Below, piece by piece: positions 13,847 to 19,977 of a stretch of DNA of 19,977 bases (the stretch's first letter is position 1; each line of letters begins with the position of its first letter). The translations under genes were made by a program, and so were the position numbers. Origin of the DNA: JBDHTS01 sp044220535 (GTDB lineage Bacteria; Pseudomonadota; Alphaproteobacteria; Micavibrionales; Micavibrionaceae); assembly GCA_044220535.1 (NCBI GenBank), contig JBGAQU010000049.1:1-19977 (forward strand), written 5' to 3'. The notes below the pieces were generated by a model. It made no database searches and had not been told where the DNA came from. It saw only the letters and a list, made by a program, of their open reading frames with translations.

Positions 13847-14974
13847 TTAGAGGGCGCGCTTCAACTTCTCCGGCCCCGCCAGCGCATCAATCAATATATC
13901 CCCCATCTCCTTCGTGCTCACCCTTCGGCTGCCCTCCGCCATGATGTCGCCGGTGCGGATGTTTTGGGAGAGGACGGATTGGACGGCCGTGTCGATGCGG
14001 GCCGCCAAATCATCCAGGCCGAAGGAGTATTTCAGGCACATGGAGAAGCTGAGGATCGTCGCCAGCGGGTTGGCGAGGCCCTTGCCCGCGATATCGGGCG
14101 CGGAGCCGTGGACGGGTTCGTAGAGCGCCTTGCGGCGGCCTGTCTTTGCATCCGGCGCGCCGAGGGAGGCGGAGGGGAGCATGCCGAGGGAGCCGGTGAG
14201 CATAGCGGCCTCATCCGACAGAATATCGCCGAACAGGTTATCGGTGACCAGCACGTCGAACTGGCGCGGATTGCGGAGCAGCTGCATCGCGCAATTGTCG
14301 GCATACATGTGGGTCAGTTCGACGTCTTTATAGTCCTCCGCATGCAGCTTCGTCATTTCCTCCCGCCATAACTTGCCGGATTCCATGACATTGGCTTTTT
14401 CGGCGGAGCAGACGCGGTTACCGCGCTGCCGCGCCAGTTCGAACGCGACCCGGCCGACGCGGCGGATTTCGGAGGTGGTATAGACCTGCGTGTTCACGCC
14501 CCGGCGTTCCCCGTTGCCGATATCGGTAATCCCGCGCGGCTCCCCGAAATACACGCCGCCGGTCAGTTCGCGGACGATGACGATGTCGAGGCCCTTCACG
14601 ACTTCGGGCTTTAATGTGGACGCATCCAGCAGCGCGTCGAACACGATGGCGGGGCGCAAGTTCGCGAACAGATCCATCTGTTTGCGGATTTTCAGCAGGC
14701 CAGCCTCAGGGCGGATGTTATACGCCACATTATCCCATTTTGGCCCACCCACCGCGCCGAGCAATACGGCATCGACCTTCTGGCATTTATTGAGCGTCTC
14801 ATCGGTCAGCGGTTCGCCATGTGCATCAATAGACGCGCCGCCGATCAGGCCTTCCTGGATGTCGAATTTGATGGATTCATTTTTCTCAATCCATCCAATC
14901 AGCTTCCGCACTTCGGCCATCACTTCGGGGCCGATCCCGTCGCCGGGGAGGATCATAAGGGAGTGGGTTTTCAT
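13847..14974 (-). CDS. leuB: 3-isopropylmalate dehydrogenase
   Basis: LeuB oxidises and decarboxylates 3-isopropylmalate to 2-ketoisocaproate, using NAD and a divalent metal, in leucine synthesis. The 375-residue protein has the N-terminal nucleotide-fold motif LPGDGIGPEV, substrate-loop residues around GAVGGPKWD, the metal-site motif TDNLFGDILSDEA and the cofactor-binding YEPVHGSAPDIAGKG. Length and motifs are normal. ATG 14974 is preceded by AAAAGGAA at good spacing. A family B repeat lies 19 bases upstream of the start, between leuB and leuD, and family A copy A4 lies just after the stop. Both could act on the leu mRNA, but this is unproven. Confidence 0.97.
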   Translation of the reverse strand: MKTHSLMILPGDGIGPEVMAEVRKLIGWIEKNESIKFDIQEGLIGGASIDAHGEPLTDETLNKCQKVDAVLLGAVGGPKWDNVAYNIRPEAGLLKIRKQMDLFANLRPAIVFDALLDASTLKPEVVKGLDIVIVRELTGGVYFGEPRGITDIGNGERRGVNTQVYTTSEIRRVGRVAFELARQRGNRVCSAEKANVMESGKLWREEMTKLHAEDYKDVELTHMYADNCAMQLLRNPRQFDVLVTDNLFGDILSDEAAMLTGSLGMLPSASLGAPDAKTGRRKALYEPVHGSAPDIAGKGLANPLATILSFSMCLKYSFGLDDLAARIDTAVQSVLSQNIRTGDIMAEGSRRVSTKEMGDILIDALAGPEKLKRAL

Positions 14975-14993
14975 GTGTTTTCCTTTTTTAAGT

Positions 14994-15088
14994 TTAACCG
15001 CGGAGGCGCGGAGGTCGCGGAGAAGAAAAAGCCGCGCGCAGCGCAGTAGGATTTTTGGACACAGAGAACTCCGCGCCTCCGCGGTGAA
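14994..15088. repeat. Family B inverted repeat between leuD and leuB (copy B2)
   Basis: Arms 14994-15013 and 15069-15088 are inverted copies at 19 of 20 positions. The left side is built from GCGGAG units spaced eight or nine bases apart. This matches the plan of the ACTGAG units in copy B1, so the two look like variants of one iterative repeat type. The centre has the 14-mer CCGCGCGCAGCGCA also found at 11933-11946. The element fills nearly the whole leuD-leuB gap and its right arm abuts the leuD stop codon. Confidence 0.85.
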
Positions 15089-15703
15089 TTACTGTTTTGC
15101 CCAGAGCCAATTCCGGTCGCCCTTGTTTTTCGCTTCATACGCGTCGATATCGCCTGCCTTCTCCATGGTCAGGCCGATGCCGTCGAGGCCGTTCAGGAGG
15201 CGGTGGCGTTTGAAGTCGTCCAGTGTGAAGGGGAATTTGTGGTTGCCGGCCAGGATCTGGTTGTTTTCGAGGTCGACGGTCATTGGTTCATTCGGGTTGT
15301 CCTGCGCGCGGCTCATCAGGATATCCACCTGATCCTGCGGCAGGGTGATGGGCAGGATGCCATTGTTGAAACAGTTGCCGTAGAAAATATCGGCGAAACT
15401 CGGCGCGATCACGCAGCGTATGCCGAAATCGAGCAACGCCCAGGGCGCATGCTCGCGGGAGGAGCCGCAGCCGAAATTGTCGCCCGCGACTAAAATCTCC
15501 GCATGGCGATAGGGTTCGCGGTTCAAAACGAAATCGGGTTTTTCGTTGCCCTTTTCGTCATAGCGCATTTCATCGAACAGGTTCTTGCCCAGCCCCGTGC
15601 GCTTGATGGTGCGCAGGAACAGTTTCGGGATGATCATATCGGTGTCGATATTGATCAGGTTCAAGGGCGCCGCGATGGCGGTGAGTTTGCGGAAGGGCTG
15701 CAT
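15089..15703 (-). CDS. leuD: 3-isopropylmalate dehydratase small subunit
   Basis: LeuD pairs with LeuC to isomerise 2-isopropylmalate to 3-isopropylmalate. The 204-residue protein shows the family motifs NIDTDMIIPKLFLRTIKRTG near the N-terminus and GDNFGCGSSREHAPWAL in the centre, followed by IAPSFADIFYGNCFNNG. Length is normal. The start ATG 15703 is firm because the conserved N-terminus begins there. However, the bases upstream, read on the minus strand (ending CAACTCAC before ATG), contain no purine-rich ribosome site, because a family C repeat begins right at the start codon. leuC is not adjacent: an HD-GYP-like gene and an unknown gene lie between. Confidence 0.97.
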   Translation of the reverse strand: MQPFRKLTAIAAPLNLINIDTDMIIPKLFLRTIKRTGLGKNLFDEMRYDEKGNEKPDFVLNREPYRHAEILVAGDNFGCGSSREHAPWALLDFGIRCVIAPSFADIFYGNCFNNGILPITLPQDQVDILMSRAQDNPNEPMTVDLENNQILAGNHKFPFTLDDFKRHRLLNGLDGIGLTMEKAGDIDAYEAKNKGDRNWLWAKQ

Positions 15704-15776
15704 GTGAGTTGCCAGTCGTTAGTTGCCAGTCGTTAGTCGTGAGGCGCTGACGACTGTCAACTCACGACTAACGACT
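15704..15776. repeat. Family C tandem and inverted repeat between the HD gene and leuD
   Basis: Two head-to-tail copies of GTTGCCAGTCGTTA (15708-15721 and 15722-15735) lead into a perfect 16-base inverted repeat. AGTCGTTAGTCGTGAG (15728-15743) pairs with its reverse complement at 15761-15776. A second nested pairing, 15706-15719 with 15750-15763, matches at 13 of 14 positions. One end touches the leuD start codon; the other overlaps the stop codon of the HD-GYP-like gene. Confidence 0.88.
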
Positions 15777-16476
15777 AACTTTGTAGCTTTATTTTCTCGA
15801 AAAAGCCAAACAATTCCATATCGTACAGGGCGTCGCCTTTTTCATCCCGCATCCGTTTTATCACACCTTCGGGACTGACATCCCGGTCGCCGAAATGGGG
15901 GCGGGGGATGGCGTAGCCGTCATAGCTTTCGACGATGCAGGCCAGGCGGACGGGCAGGGACAGCTGCTCGCTTTTAAGGCCCCGGAAGCCGCCGCCGTCT
16001 ATCTGTTCATGGTGGTTCAGCATGATATCGAGCATTAAGTCTTTGAACGGGTGGTCGGGCAGGCCTGCCTGTTCAACGATATCTGCGCCTTTCACCGTAT
16101 GGCTCCGGCGCTCAGCCTTGATGGCGTCGGTCGGCTTTTCCATGCTGTCCCACAGGCTGGCGGGCAGGGACGCCTTGCCGATGTCATGGGGCAGCATGGC
16201 CCAGTACAAATTGTCCGCGATATGCGGCGCCAGGCCCATAGACAGGGCCGTTTTGCGCATATCCTGCGCCACGCGCTCCGCGTGTTCATGGAATATATAG
16301 GTCATGCGGTAATCGGCGGGCAGGCTGGTTTTTACCCATTCCGCCCTTTGCCGGTCCAGATCCTTCAGCGCTGCCATCTGGCGTTCGATAAAGGGCCTGA
16401 AATGGCTGTCAAAAACCGGATCCGTGCCGGTATCGAAGCAGCCCGGCCAATTCCTATCCATAAGATAGATATTCAT
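15775..16476 (-). CDS. HD-GYP-like phosphohydrolase domain protein
   Basis: The 233-residue protein carries an HD-GYP-type metal-dependent phosphohydrolase domain: H65 in HAERVA, the HD pair in PHDIGK (H97, D98), H126 in HTVKG, the paired histidines in HHEQIDGGGF (H155, H156), and RLACIVESYDGY with D186 in the usual aspartate position. HD-GYP proteins typically cleave cyclic di-GMP. Here the GYP tripeptide is replaced by GFR (in DGGGFRG), so substrate and activity are uncertain. There is no receiver or membrane domain. ATG 16476 is preferred over TTG 16482; neither has a clear ribosome site. The gene lies between leuC and leuD, and its stop codon is inside a family C repeat. It starts 61 bases from a divergent gene. 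Confidence 0.82.
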   Translation of the reverse strand: MNIYLMDRNWPGCFDTGTDPVFDSHFRPFIERQMAALKDLDRQRAEWVKTSLPADYRMTYIFHEHAERVAQDMRKTALSMGLAPHIADNLYWAMLPHDIGKASLPASLWDSMEKPTDAIKAERRSHTVKGADIVEQAGLPDHPFKDLMLDIMLNHHEQIDGGGFRGLKSEQLSLPVRLACIVESYDGYAIPRPHFGDRDVSPEGVIKRMRDEKGDALYDMELFGFFEKIKLQS

Positions 16477-16537
16477 TTTCAATATCTTAAGGATTTATGT
16501 GCGAAAGTAAAGAAAAGGTAGCGGAGCGGGAACGGCT

Positions 16538-16873
16538 TTGATTTTTGAATACAGATTGCTTCAGTTTGCGAAGAAGGACGTCGAGATGGCGGCCGAACGG
16601 TGGCTGCGCGCCAATGGCGAGCTGGGCCAGTATGGCCGCACGGGCAATGTCATGATCGATGAGCATAACCGCAAGATTCGCGTGGCCATCGATTGCTGGG
16701 ACATGAGCGGACGGCACAAGGTCAACCAGCGTCCGCGTACGCTGAACGATGAAGAAACACGTCAGGCGCTGATCCTGTTCTGCAAAGACCATTCGATCCC
16801 GCTGTCACGGCAGGGGAAGAAGGTCATGAAGATCGTGGATGGGATGCTGACGCTGTGTTACCGCCTGCCATAA
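16538..16873 (+). CDS. Conserved-looking hypothetical protein, 111 residues
   Basis: I do not recognise this family. The product is a soluble, basic protein without signal peptide or membrane segment. It has a helical start (FEYRLLQFAKKDVEMAAERW), a likely beta segment (KIRVAIDCWDMSGRHKVN) and a helix (DEETRQALILFCKDHSIPLS). The start is taken as TTG 16538 because a GGAGCGGGA stretch lies just upstream and the frame is stopped further up; ATG 16586 is a shorter option. The gene is divergent from the HD-GYP-like gene with a 61-base shared upstream region. It is followed by family A copy A5, 11 bases after the stop codon. Codon use resembles the neighbours, which supports a real gene. Confidence 0.65.
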   Translation: MIFEYRLLQFAKKDVEMAAERWLRANGELGQYGRTGNVMIDEHNRKIRVAIDCWDMSGRHKVNQRPRTLNDEETRQALILFCKDHSIPLSRQGKKVMKIVDGMLTLCYRLP

Positions 16874-16884
16874 AACCCACCATT

Positions 16885-17001
16885 GTCATCCCGGCGAAAG
16901 CCGGGATCCATGCAATATGTATGTTGGCATAGGCGGCGAAAATTTTTCGCCTTTTGTGAAATCTTCGCTTACGTATGGCTCCCGGCTTTCGCCGGGATGA
17001 C
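16885..17001 (+). repeat. Family A composite palindromic element between leuC and the 111-residue gene (A5)
   Basis: The left arm (16885-16913) contains CCCGGCGAAAGCCGGG and the right arm ends at 17001 with CCCGGCTTTCGCCGGGATGAC. The inner stem is different in sequence from the other copies, a palindrome GGCGAAAATTTTTCGCC at 16935-16951, but holds the same central position. It fills the space between two convergent genes. Confidence 0.92.
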
Positions 17002-17019
17002 GTTTTTGTTGAAAAATGG

Positions 17020-18432
17020 TTATCTGAAATCCCTGATATCCGTCAGCTTGCCCGTCACCGCCGCCGCCGCCGCCATGGCTGGGCTGAGCAGATGGGTGCG
17101 CCCGCCGCGGCCCTGGCGGCCTTCGAAATTGCGGTTGCTGGTGGAGGCGCAGCGTTCGCCGGGTTCCAGGCGGTCGGCATTCATGGCGAGGCACATGGAA
17201 CATCCGGGTTCGCGCCAGTCAAAGCCTGCTTCCACAAAGATTTTGTCGAGGCCTTCCTGTTCCGCCTGTTCTTTCACAAGACCGGAGCCGGGGACGATCA
17301 TCGCGTAAACAGTGTTCGCGACATGCTTGCCCTTCACCACGTCGGCAACGGCGCGTAAATCTTCGATCCTGCCATTGGTGCAGGAACCGATGAAGACCTT
17401 ATCGATAGAGACATCCTGCAATTTCGTGCCGGGCTTCAGGTTCATGTATTCCAGCGCGCGTTCCATCGCGGTTCTTTTATTCGGATCGGATTCTTTCGCA
17501 GGATCCGGCACGGTCGCGGTGATGGGCAGCACGTCCTGCGGGCTGGTGCCCCAGGTTACTTGCGGCACGATGTCTTTCGCCTCCAGCACAATTTCCTTGT
17601 CGTAGGCCGCGCCTGCGTCGGAGGGCAGGGTGCTCCACCACGCAACGGCCTTATCCCAGTCCGCGCCTTTCGGCGCCATGGGGCGGCCTTTTAAATAGGT
17701 AAAAGTTTTTTCATCGGGTGCAACCAGGCCTGCGCGCGCGCCGCCTTCGATCGACATGTTGCACATGGTCATGCGGCCTTCCATGGACAGGTCGCGCACG
17801 GCCTCGCCCGCATATTCGATCACATATCCTGTGCCGCCCGCCGTGCCGATCCTGCCGATGATGGCGAGGATCATATCCTTCGCCGTCACGCCTGCGGGCA
17901 ACTTGCCGTTCACGGTGATGCGCATGGATTTGGCGGGGTTCTGGATCAGCGTTTGCGTGGCCAGTACATGCTCCACTTCCGAGGTGCCGATGCCAAAGGC
18001 CAGTGCGCCGAACGCGCCATGCGTGGCTGTATGGCTATCGCCGCAGACGATGGTCATGCCCGGCTGGGTCAGGCCCTGTTCCGGGCCGATGATATGGACG
18101 ATGCCCTGACGCTTGTCGGTCATGGCGAAATAGGGTACGCCGAAATCGCGGCAGTTTTCCTCCAGCGTTTCGATCTGGATGCGGCTGTCTTCTTCCTGAA
18201 TACCCTTGGAGCGGTCGGAGGTCGGGACGTTATGATCGGCCACGGCCAATGTAGCCTCCGGGCGGCGCACCTTGCGGCCCGACATGCGCAGGCCTTCGAA
18301 GGCCTGGGGGGATGTGACTTCATGGACCAGATGCCGGTCGATATAAATCAGGCATGTGCCATCCGCCGCGCGGTCGACAAGGTGCGAATCCCAGATTTTC
18401 TGGACAAGGGTGCGGGGGGCGGGTGAAGCCAT
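17020..18432 (-). CDS. leuC: 3-isopropylmalate dehydratase large subunit
   Basis: LeuC is the [4Fe-4S] aconitase-family subunit that, with LeuD, isomerises 2-isopropylmalate to 3-isopropylmalate. The 470-residue protein has the N-terminal TLVQKIWDSHLV, the GDSHTATHGAFGALAFGIGTSEVEHVLATQ block and three cluster cysteines: C351 (GSCTNGR) and C411/C414 (CSMCLAMN). It ends with SNRNFEGRQGRGGRTHL. Length is as expected. The start ATG 18432 has CGGAG about eight bases upstream, and a good promoter lies at 18462-18490. In many alphaproteobacteria leuC and leuD are close neighbours; here about 1.3 kb with two other genes and two repeats lies between them. Confidence 0.97.
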   Translation of the reverse strand: MASPAPRTLVQKIWDSHLVDRAADGTCLIYIDRHLVHEVTSPQAFEGLRMSGRKVRRPEATLAVADHNVPTSDRSKGIQEEDSRIQIETLEENCRDFGVPYFAMTDKRQGIVHIIGPEQGLTQPGMTIVCGDSHTATHGAFGALAFGIGTSEVEHVLATQTLIQNPAKSMRITVNGKLPAGVTAKDMILAIIGRIGTAGGTGYVIEYAGEAVRDLSMEGRMTMCNMSIEGGARAGLVAPDEKTFTYLKGRPMAPKGADWDKAVAWWSTLPSDAGAAYDKEIVLEAKDIVPQVTWGTSPQDVLPITATVPDPAKESDPNKRTAMERALEYMNLKPGTKLQDVSIDKVFIGSCTNGRIEDLRAVADVVKGKHVANTVYAMIVPGSGLVKEQAEQEGLDKIFVEAGFDWREPGCSMCLAMNADRLEPGERCASTSNRNFEGRQGRGGRTHLLSPAMAAAAAVTGKLTDIRDFR

Positions 18433-18461
18433 GAAATACTCCGGTAAAAGCCTATATTTTA

Positions 18462-18490
18462 ATAATAGTTCGAGATCTTAAGCCTATCAA
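18462..18490 (-). promoter_or_regulatory. Sigma70-type promoter of leuC
   Basis: On the minus strand TTGATA (18490-18485) and TATTAT (18467-18462) are separated by exactly 17 bases. The -10 box lies about 30 bases before the leuC start, leaving a leader of roughly 20-25 bases. That is too short for a leucine attenuator, so regulation would have to act at the promoter or further downstream. Confidence 0.65.
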
Positions 18491-18518
18491 GAATTTAGGA
18501 GGAATGGGTTGTATTTTG

Positions 18519-18547
18519 TTGCTCATCATCATGAATTTTGTTATGGT
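18519..18547 (+). promoter_or_regulatory. Candidate promoter of the small lipoprotein gene
   Basis: TTGCTC (18519-18524) and TATGGT (18542-18547) have a 17-base spacer and point away from leuC. The -10 box is 30 bases before the lipoprotein start. Match to consensus is moderate. Confidence 0.4.
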
Positions 18548-18577
18548 AATTAAATTTTGAGCTAAATGGAGAGTAAA

Positions 18578-18838
18578 ATGAAGTCGGCAAATATGGTTGT
18601 AATAGGTGTTTTCGGTGCTGCGGCTGCACTCGCTCTGGCTGCATGCGATACCCAGCAAAAAACTGGATGTATCGTGGATGGCGACGGGGCAAGAGTTGTA
18701 AACTTGGAGACAGGCAGGGTGACCATTCGAAGCGGCCTTAAAGTCGATCATGATAAGAAAGTCTGCCTTTACAGCGAAGGCAGTGGGCCTTATGAAGAAA
18801 TCCCTATTGTTTCAGCCCCTTGGCTAAAGCCTTCTTGA
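18578..18838 (+). CDS. Small lipoprotein of unknown function
   Basis: The 86-residue product has a lipoprotein signal peptide (MKSANMVVIGVFGAAAALAL) with lipobox LAAC; C23 is the expected lipidated residue. The mature part is about 64 residues with two further cysteines (TGCIVDGDG and KVCLYSEG) that could form a disulfide in a small beta-rich domain. No named family is recognised. Start ATG 18578 is chosen because GGAGAG lies at suitable distance; ATG 18566 is in frame but has no ribosome site. The gene is divergent from leuC and shares a 145-base upstream region with it. The 80 bases after it contain no convincing terminator. Confidence 0.75.
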   Translation: MKSANMVVIGVFGAAAALALAACDTQQKTGCIVDGDGARVVNLETGRVTIRSGLKVDHDKKVCLYSEGSGPYEEIPIVSAPWLKPS

Positions 18839-18918
18839 TTTTCATATTAATATTTCCTTAAGGCTTGGGCCCTATACTGGTAAAGTATCGTTTGTGCGGT
18901 GCGGTAGGGGGAATTTCC

Positions 18919-19221
18919 ATGGCAGCCGTTTATCAAGTGACCCACGATGTCCAGGCCGCCTTTCTTTGCAACCAGAAGGGCGACGTCTGCATTGCCTTTG
19001 ACGACCCCGCCTATGTGCGTGCCGATGCGATAGCAGTCGATCCTGACACCAGTTCCGTCTATGCCGTCCTGCATGAAAATGAGCGGTTTCTGGGGCATGT
19101 TTCACCATCCCTGATCCAGGCGTTTTGTGAGCAGGATATGGCGCTGCTGACCGCGTTGCGGCCTGACGGGTCGCTGTTCGAGATGAAGGCGCCGGTTTCG
19201 ATTGTCTCTGACAAACACTGA
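18919..19221 (+). CDS. Hypothetical protein, 100 residues
   Basis: This is a small soluble acidic protein of no family I recognise. It reads like a compact alpha/beta fold: YQVTHDVQAAFLCNQKGDVC, then FDDPAYVRADAIAVDPDTSS, VYAVLHENERFLGHV and a helix LIQAFCEQDMALLTAL. Start ATG 18919 is chosen over an in-frame TTG at 18865 because AGGGGGA lies six to twelve bases upstream. TATACT at 18873-18878 could be a -10 box, but no -35 is evident. It is followed after 14 bases by a 53-codon gene, and the pair ends at a terminator, so they probably form one transcript. Confidence 0.65.
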   Translation: MAAVYQVTHDVQAAFLCNQKGDVCIAFDDPAYVRADAIAVDPDTSSVYAVLHENERFLGHVSPSLIQAFCEQDMALLTALRPDGSLFEMKAPVSIVSDKH

Positions 19222-19235
19222 AAAAGGGGGAAACA

Positions 19236-19397
19236 ATGAACCAGTCCATGACCAGTGGCTTTTTCGATCAGCCTATAGCGCATCAGGAAGGCCACGCGCC
19301 GCTTGCAGCAGCCATTACCACAGCCGTAACGGCAGAGCGCAAAACCCATCCGATTGTTGCCTGCAGCGGTGCTGCCATGTGTGCGGTGATCCGTTAG
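19236..19397 (+). CDS. Small protein, 53 residues
   Basis: An ATG at 19236 opens a 53-codon frame ending in TAG at 19395-19397. A strong AAAAAGGGGG ribosome site lies five bases before the start, the gap to the preceding gene is 14 bases, and a terminator follows 22 bases after the stop, so context strongly suggests translation. The peptide begins MNQSMTSGFFDQP, has an alanine-rich centre (LAAAITTAVTAER) and ends IVACSGAAMCAVIR with two cysteines six residues apart. There is no signal peptide and no convincing membrane helix. Function is unknown. Confidence 0.6.
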   Translation: MNQSMTSGFFDQPIAHQEGHAPLAAAITTAVTAERKTHPIVACSGAAMCAVIR

Positions 19398-19419
19398 AAA
19401 ATCATTACAATGTATAATA

Positions 19420-19446
19420 AAAAAGGCGCGGAAATCGCGCCTTTTT
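19420..19446. terminator. Bidirectional rho-independent terminator
   Basis: A perfect 11-bp stem AAAAAGGCGCG / CGCGCCTTTTT with loop GAAAT lies between the 53-codon gene on the plus strand and the 3' end of rplS on the minus strand. The A and T runs on both sides allow it to serve both. Confidence 0.92.
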
Positions 19447-19469
19447 GCATTTTGTGATTAGCCTGCTGC

Positions 19470-19913
19470 TTATTCCGCAGCGGCTTTCTTGGCTTTTTTC
19501 GGGGCAGGAGCGGCGGCTTGTTCAGCTTCGTCCGCGCCTTCGTTCATGCCGTGGCCGGATGTCCGCTCGATAATACGGGCCGATTTGCCGCGCAGTTTGC
19601 GCAGGTAGTACAGTTTCGCACGGCGGACGGAACCGCGGCGGACCAGTTCGATGGAATCGACGCGAGGGCTATACAAGGGGAATACGCGTTCCACGCCTTC
19701 GCCATAGCTGATTTTGCGGACGGTGAAGCTGGCATTCAGGCCGTTCCCGGCGCGACCGATGCAGACGCCTTCATAGGCCTGCACGCGCTCACGGTCGCCT
19801 TCCTTGATCAAAACGTTGACCTTAACGGTATCGCCGACGGAAAATTCCGGACGGACCTTGTCGCCGTGTATCTGGGCCAGGTGTTTTGCTTCGAATTTCT
19901 GGATCGTATTCAT
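19470..19913 (-). CDS. rplS: 50S ribosomal protein L19
   Basis: L19 is a structural protein of the large ribosomal subunit near the 30S interface. The 147-residue product has the standard core: FSVGDTVKVNVLIKEGDRER, RVQAYEGVCIGR, ASFTVRKISYGEGVERVFPL, YSPRVDSIELVRRGSVRRAK and LYYLRKLRGKSARI. After it comes a non-conserved Ala/Lys/Glu tail (about 112-147), as is usual in alphaproteobacteria. Start ATG 19913 is chosen over upstream TTG codons because AAAAGGA lies about seven bases before it and the L19 sequence begins with MNTIQKFE. The promoter is not in the window; in proteobacteria rplS usually follows trmD. Confidence 0.97.
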   Translation of the reverse strand: MNTIQKFEAKHLAQIHGDKVRPEFSVGDTVKVNVLIKEGDRERVQAYEGVCIGRAGNGLNASFTVRKISYGEGVERVFPLYSPRVDSIELVRRGSVRRAKLYYLRKLRGKSARIIERTSGHGMNEGADEAEQAAAPAPKKAKKAAAE

Positions 19914-19977
19914 TTTGCAGTCCTTTTCTGAACCCTTATCGGACCCCAAACGGGCCAATTCCCGGCGGGTCGCTTAT
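19914..19977 (-). other. Upstream end of rplS, no identifiable gene end
   Basis: The last 64 bases carry the rplS ribosome site (AAAAGGA on the minus strand). One minus-strand frame is open to a TGA overlapping the rplS start and another ends at TAA nearer the edge. Neither can be assigned to TrmD from so few codons. Confidence 0.4.

Noticed and set aside
18462..18578. Leucine attenuator or riboswitch before leuC
   Set aside because: The leader after the predicted promoter is only about 20-25 bases, with no room for a leader peptide or a structured aptamer.

Overview
The window looks like an alphaproteobacterial chromosome of moderate GC content. The basis is the neighbourhood of rplS, leuC, leuD and leuB on the minus strand, and the many dispersed palindromic repeats built on CCCGGCGAAAGCCGGG, a type common in alphaproteobacterial intergenic DNA. 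The genus cannot be read from the sequence. There are no rRNA or tRNA genes, no CRISPR array, no recognisable insertion-sequence transposase and no prophage genes.

Positions 1-10602, plus strand, hold a type IV pilus (T4P) assembly region. In order: the 3' end of a PilO/GspM-like protein, a secreted GspB/MshK/PilP-like protein, an ABC ATPase with an in-frame TAA near its 5' end, a membrane-anchored TPR protein (MshN-like layout), the prepilin peptidase PilD, the tandem retraction ATPases PilT and PilU, a lipoprotein secretin, an ABC-2 type permease and a membrane-anchored protein. The gene set mixes MSHA-like parts (TPR protein, lipoprotein secretin) with PilT/PilU of the classical twitching system. 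The ABC parts at the two ends recall the pilGHI genes of Myxococcus. Positions 10827-13180 add a seven-helix membrane AraC-type regulator and a strongly set-up pilin gene with its own candidate promoter and a textbook terminator.

Positions 13232-17001 are a repeat-rich stretch threaded through the leucine genes. Three palindromic families are visible. Family A is a REP/BIME-like composite of about 115-130 bp, with five copies in the window. Family B consists of inverted repeats made of 8-9-nt iterations; one copy carries a perfect 9-bp target-site duplication. Family C is an AGTCGTTAGTC-type repeat that touches the leuD start codon. A small GIY-YIG nuclease gene sits between two family A copies, 22-28 bp from each, which resembles a nuclease-plus-palindrome mobile unit. 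An HD-GYP-like gene and a 111-residue unknown gene separate leuC from leuD.

Positions 17020-19977 hold leuC with a good sigma70-type promoter, a small lipoprotein transcribed divergently from it, a two-gene unit of small unknown proteins (100 and 53 residues) ending in a bidirectional terminator, and rplS. LeuC, LeuD and LeuB together carry out the isomerase and dehydrogenase steps of leucine synthesis. The most interesting items are the GIY-YIG gene framed by repeats, the nested repeat with a target-site duplication, and the interrupted ABC ATPase within a pilus-linked exporter.
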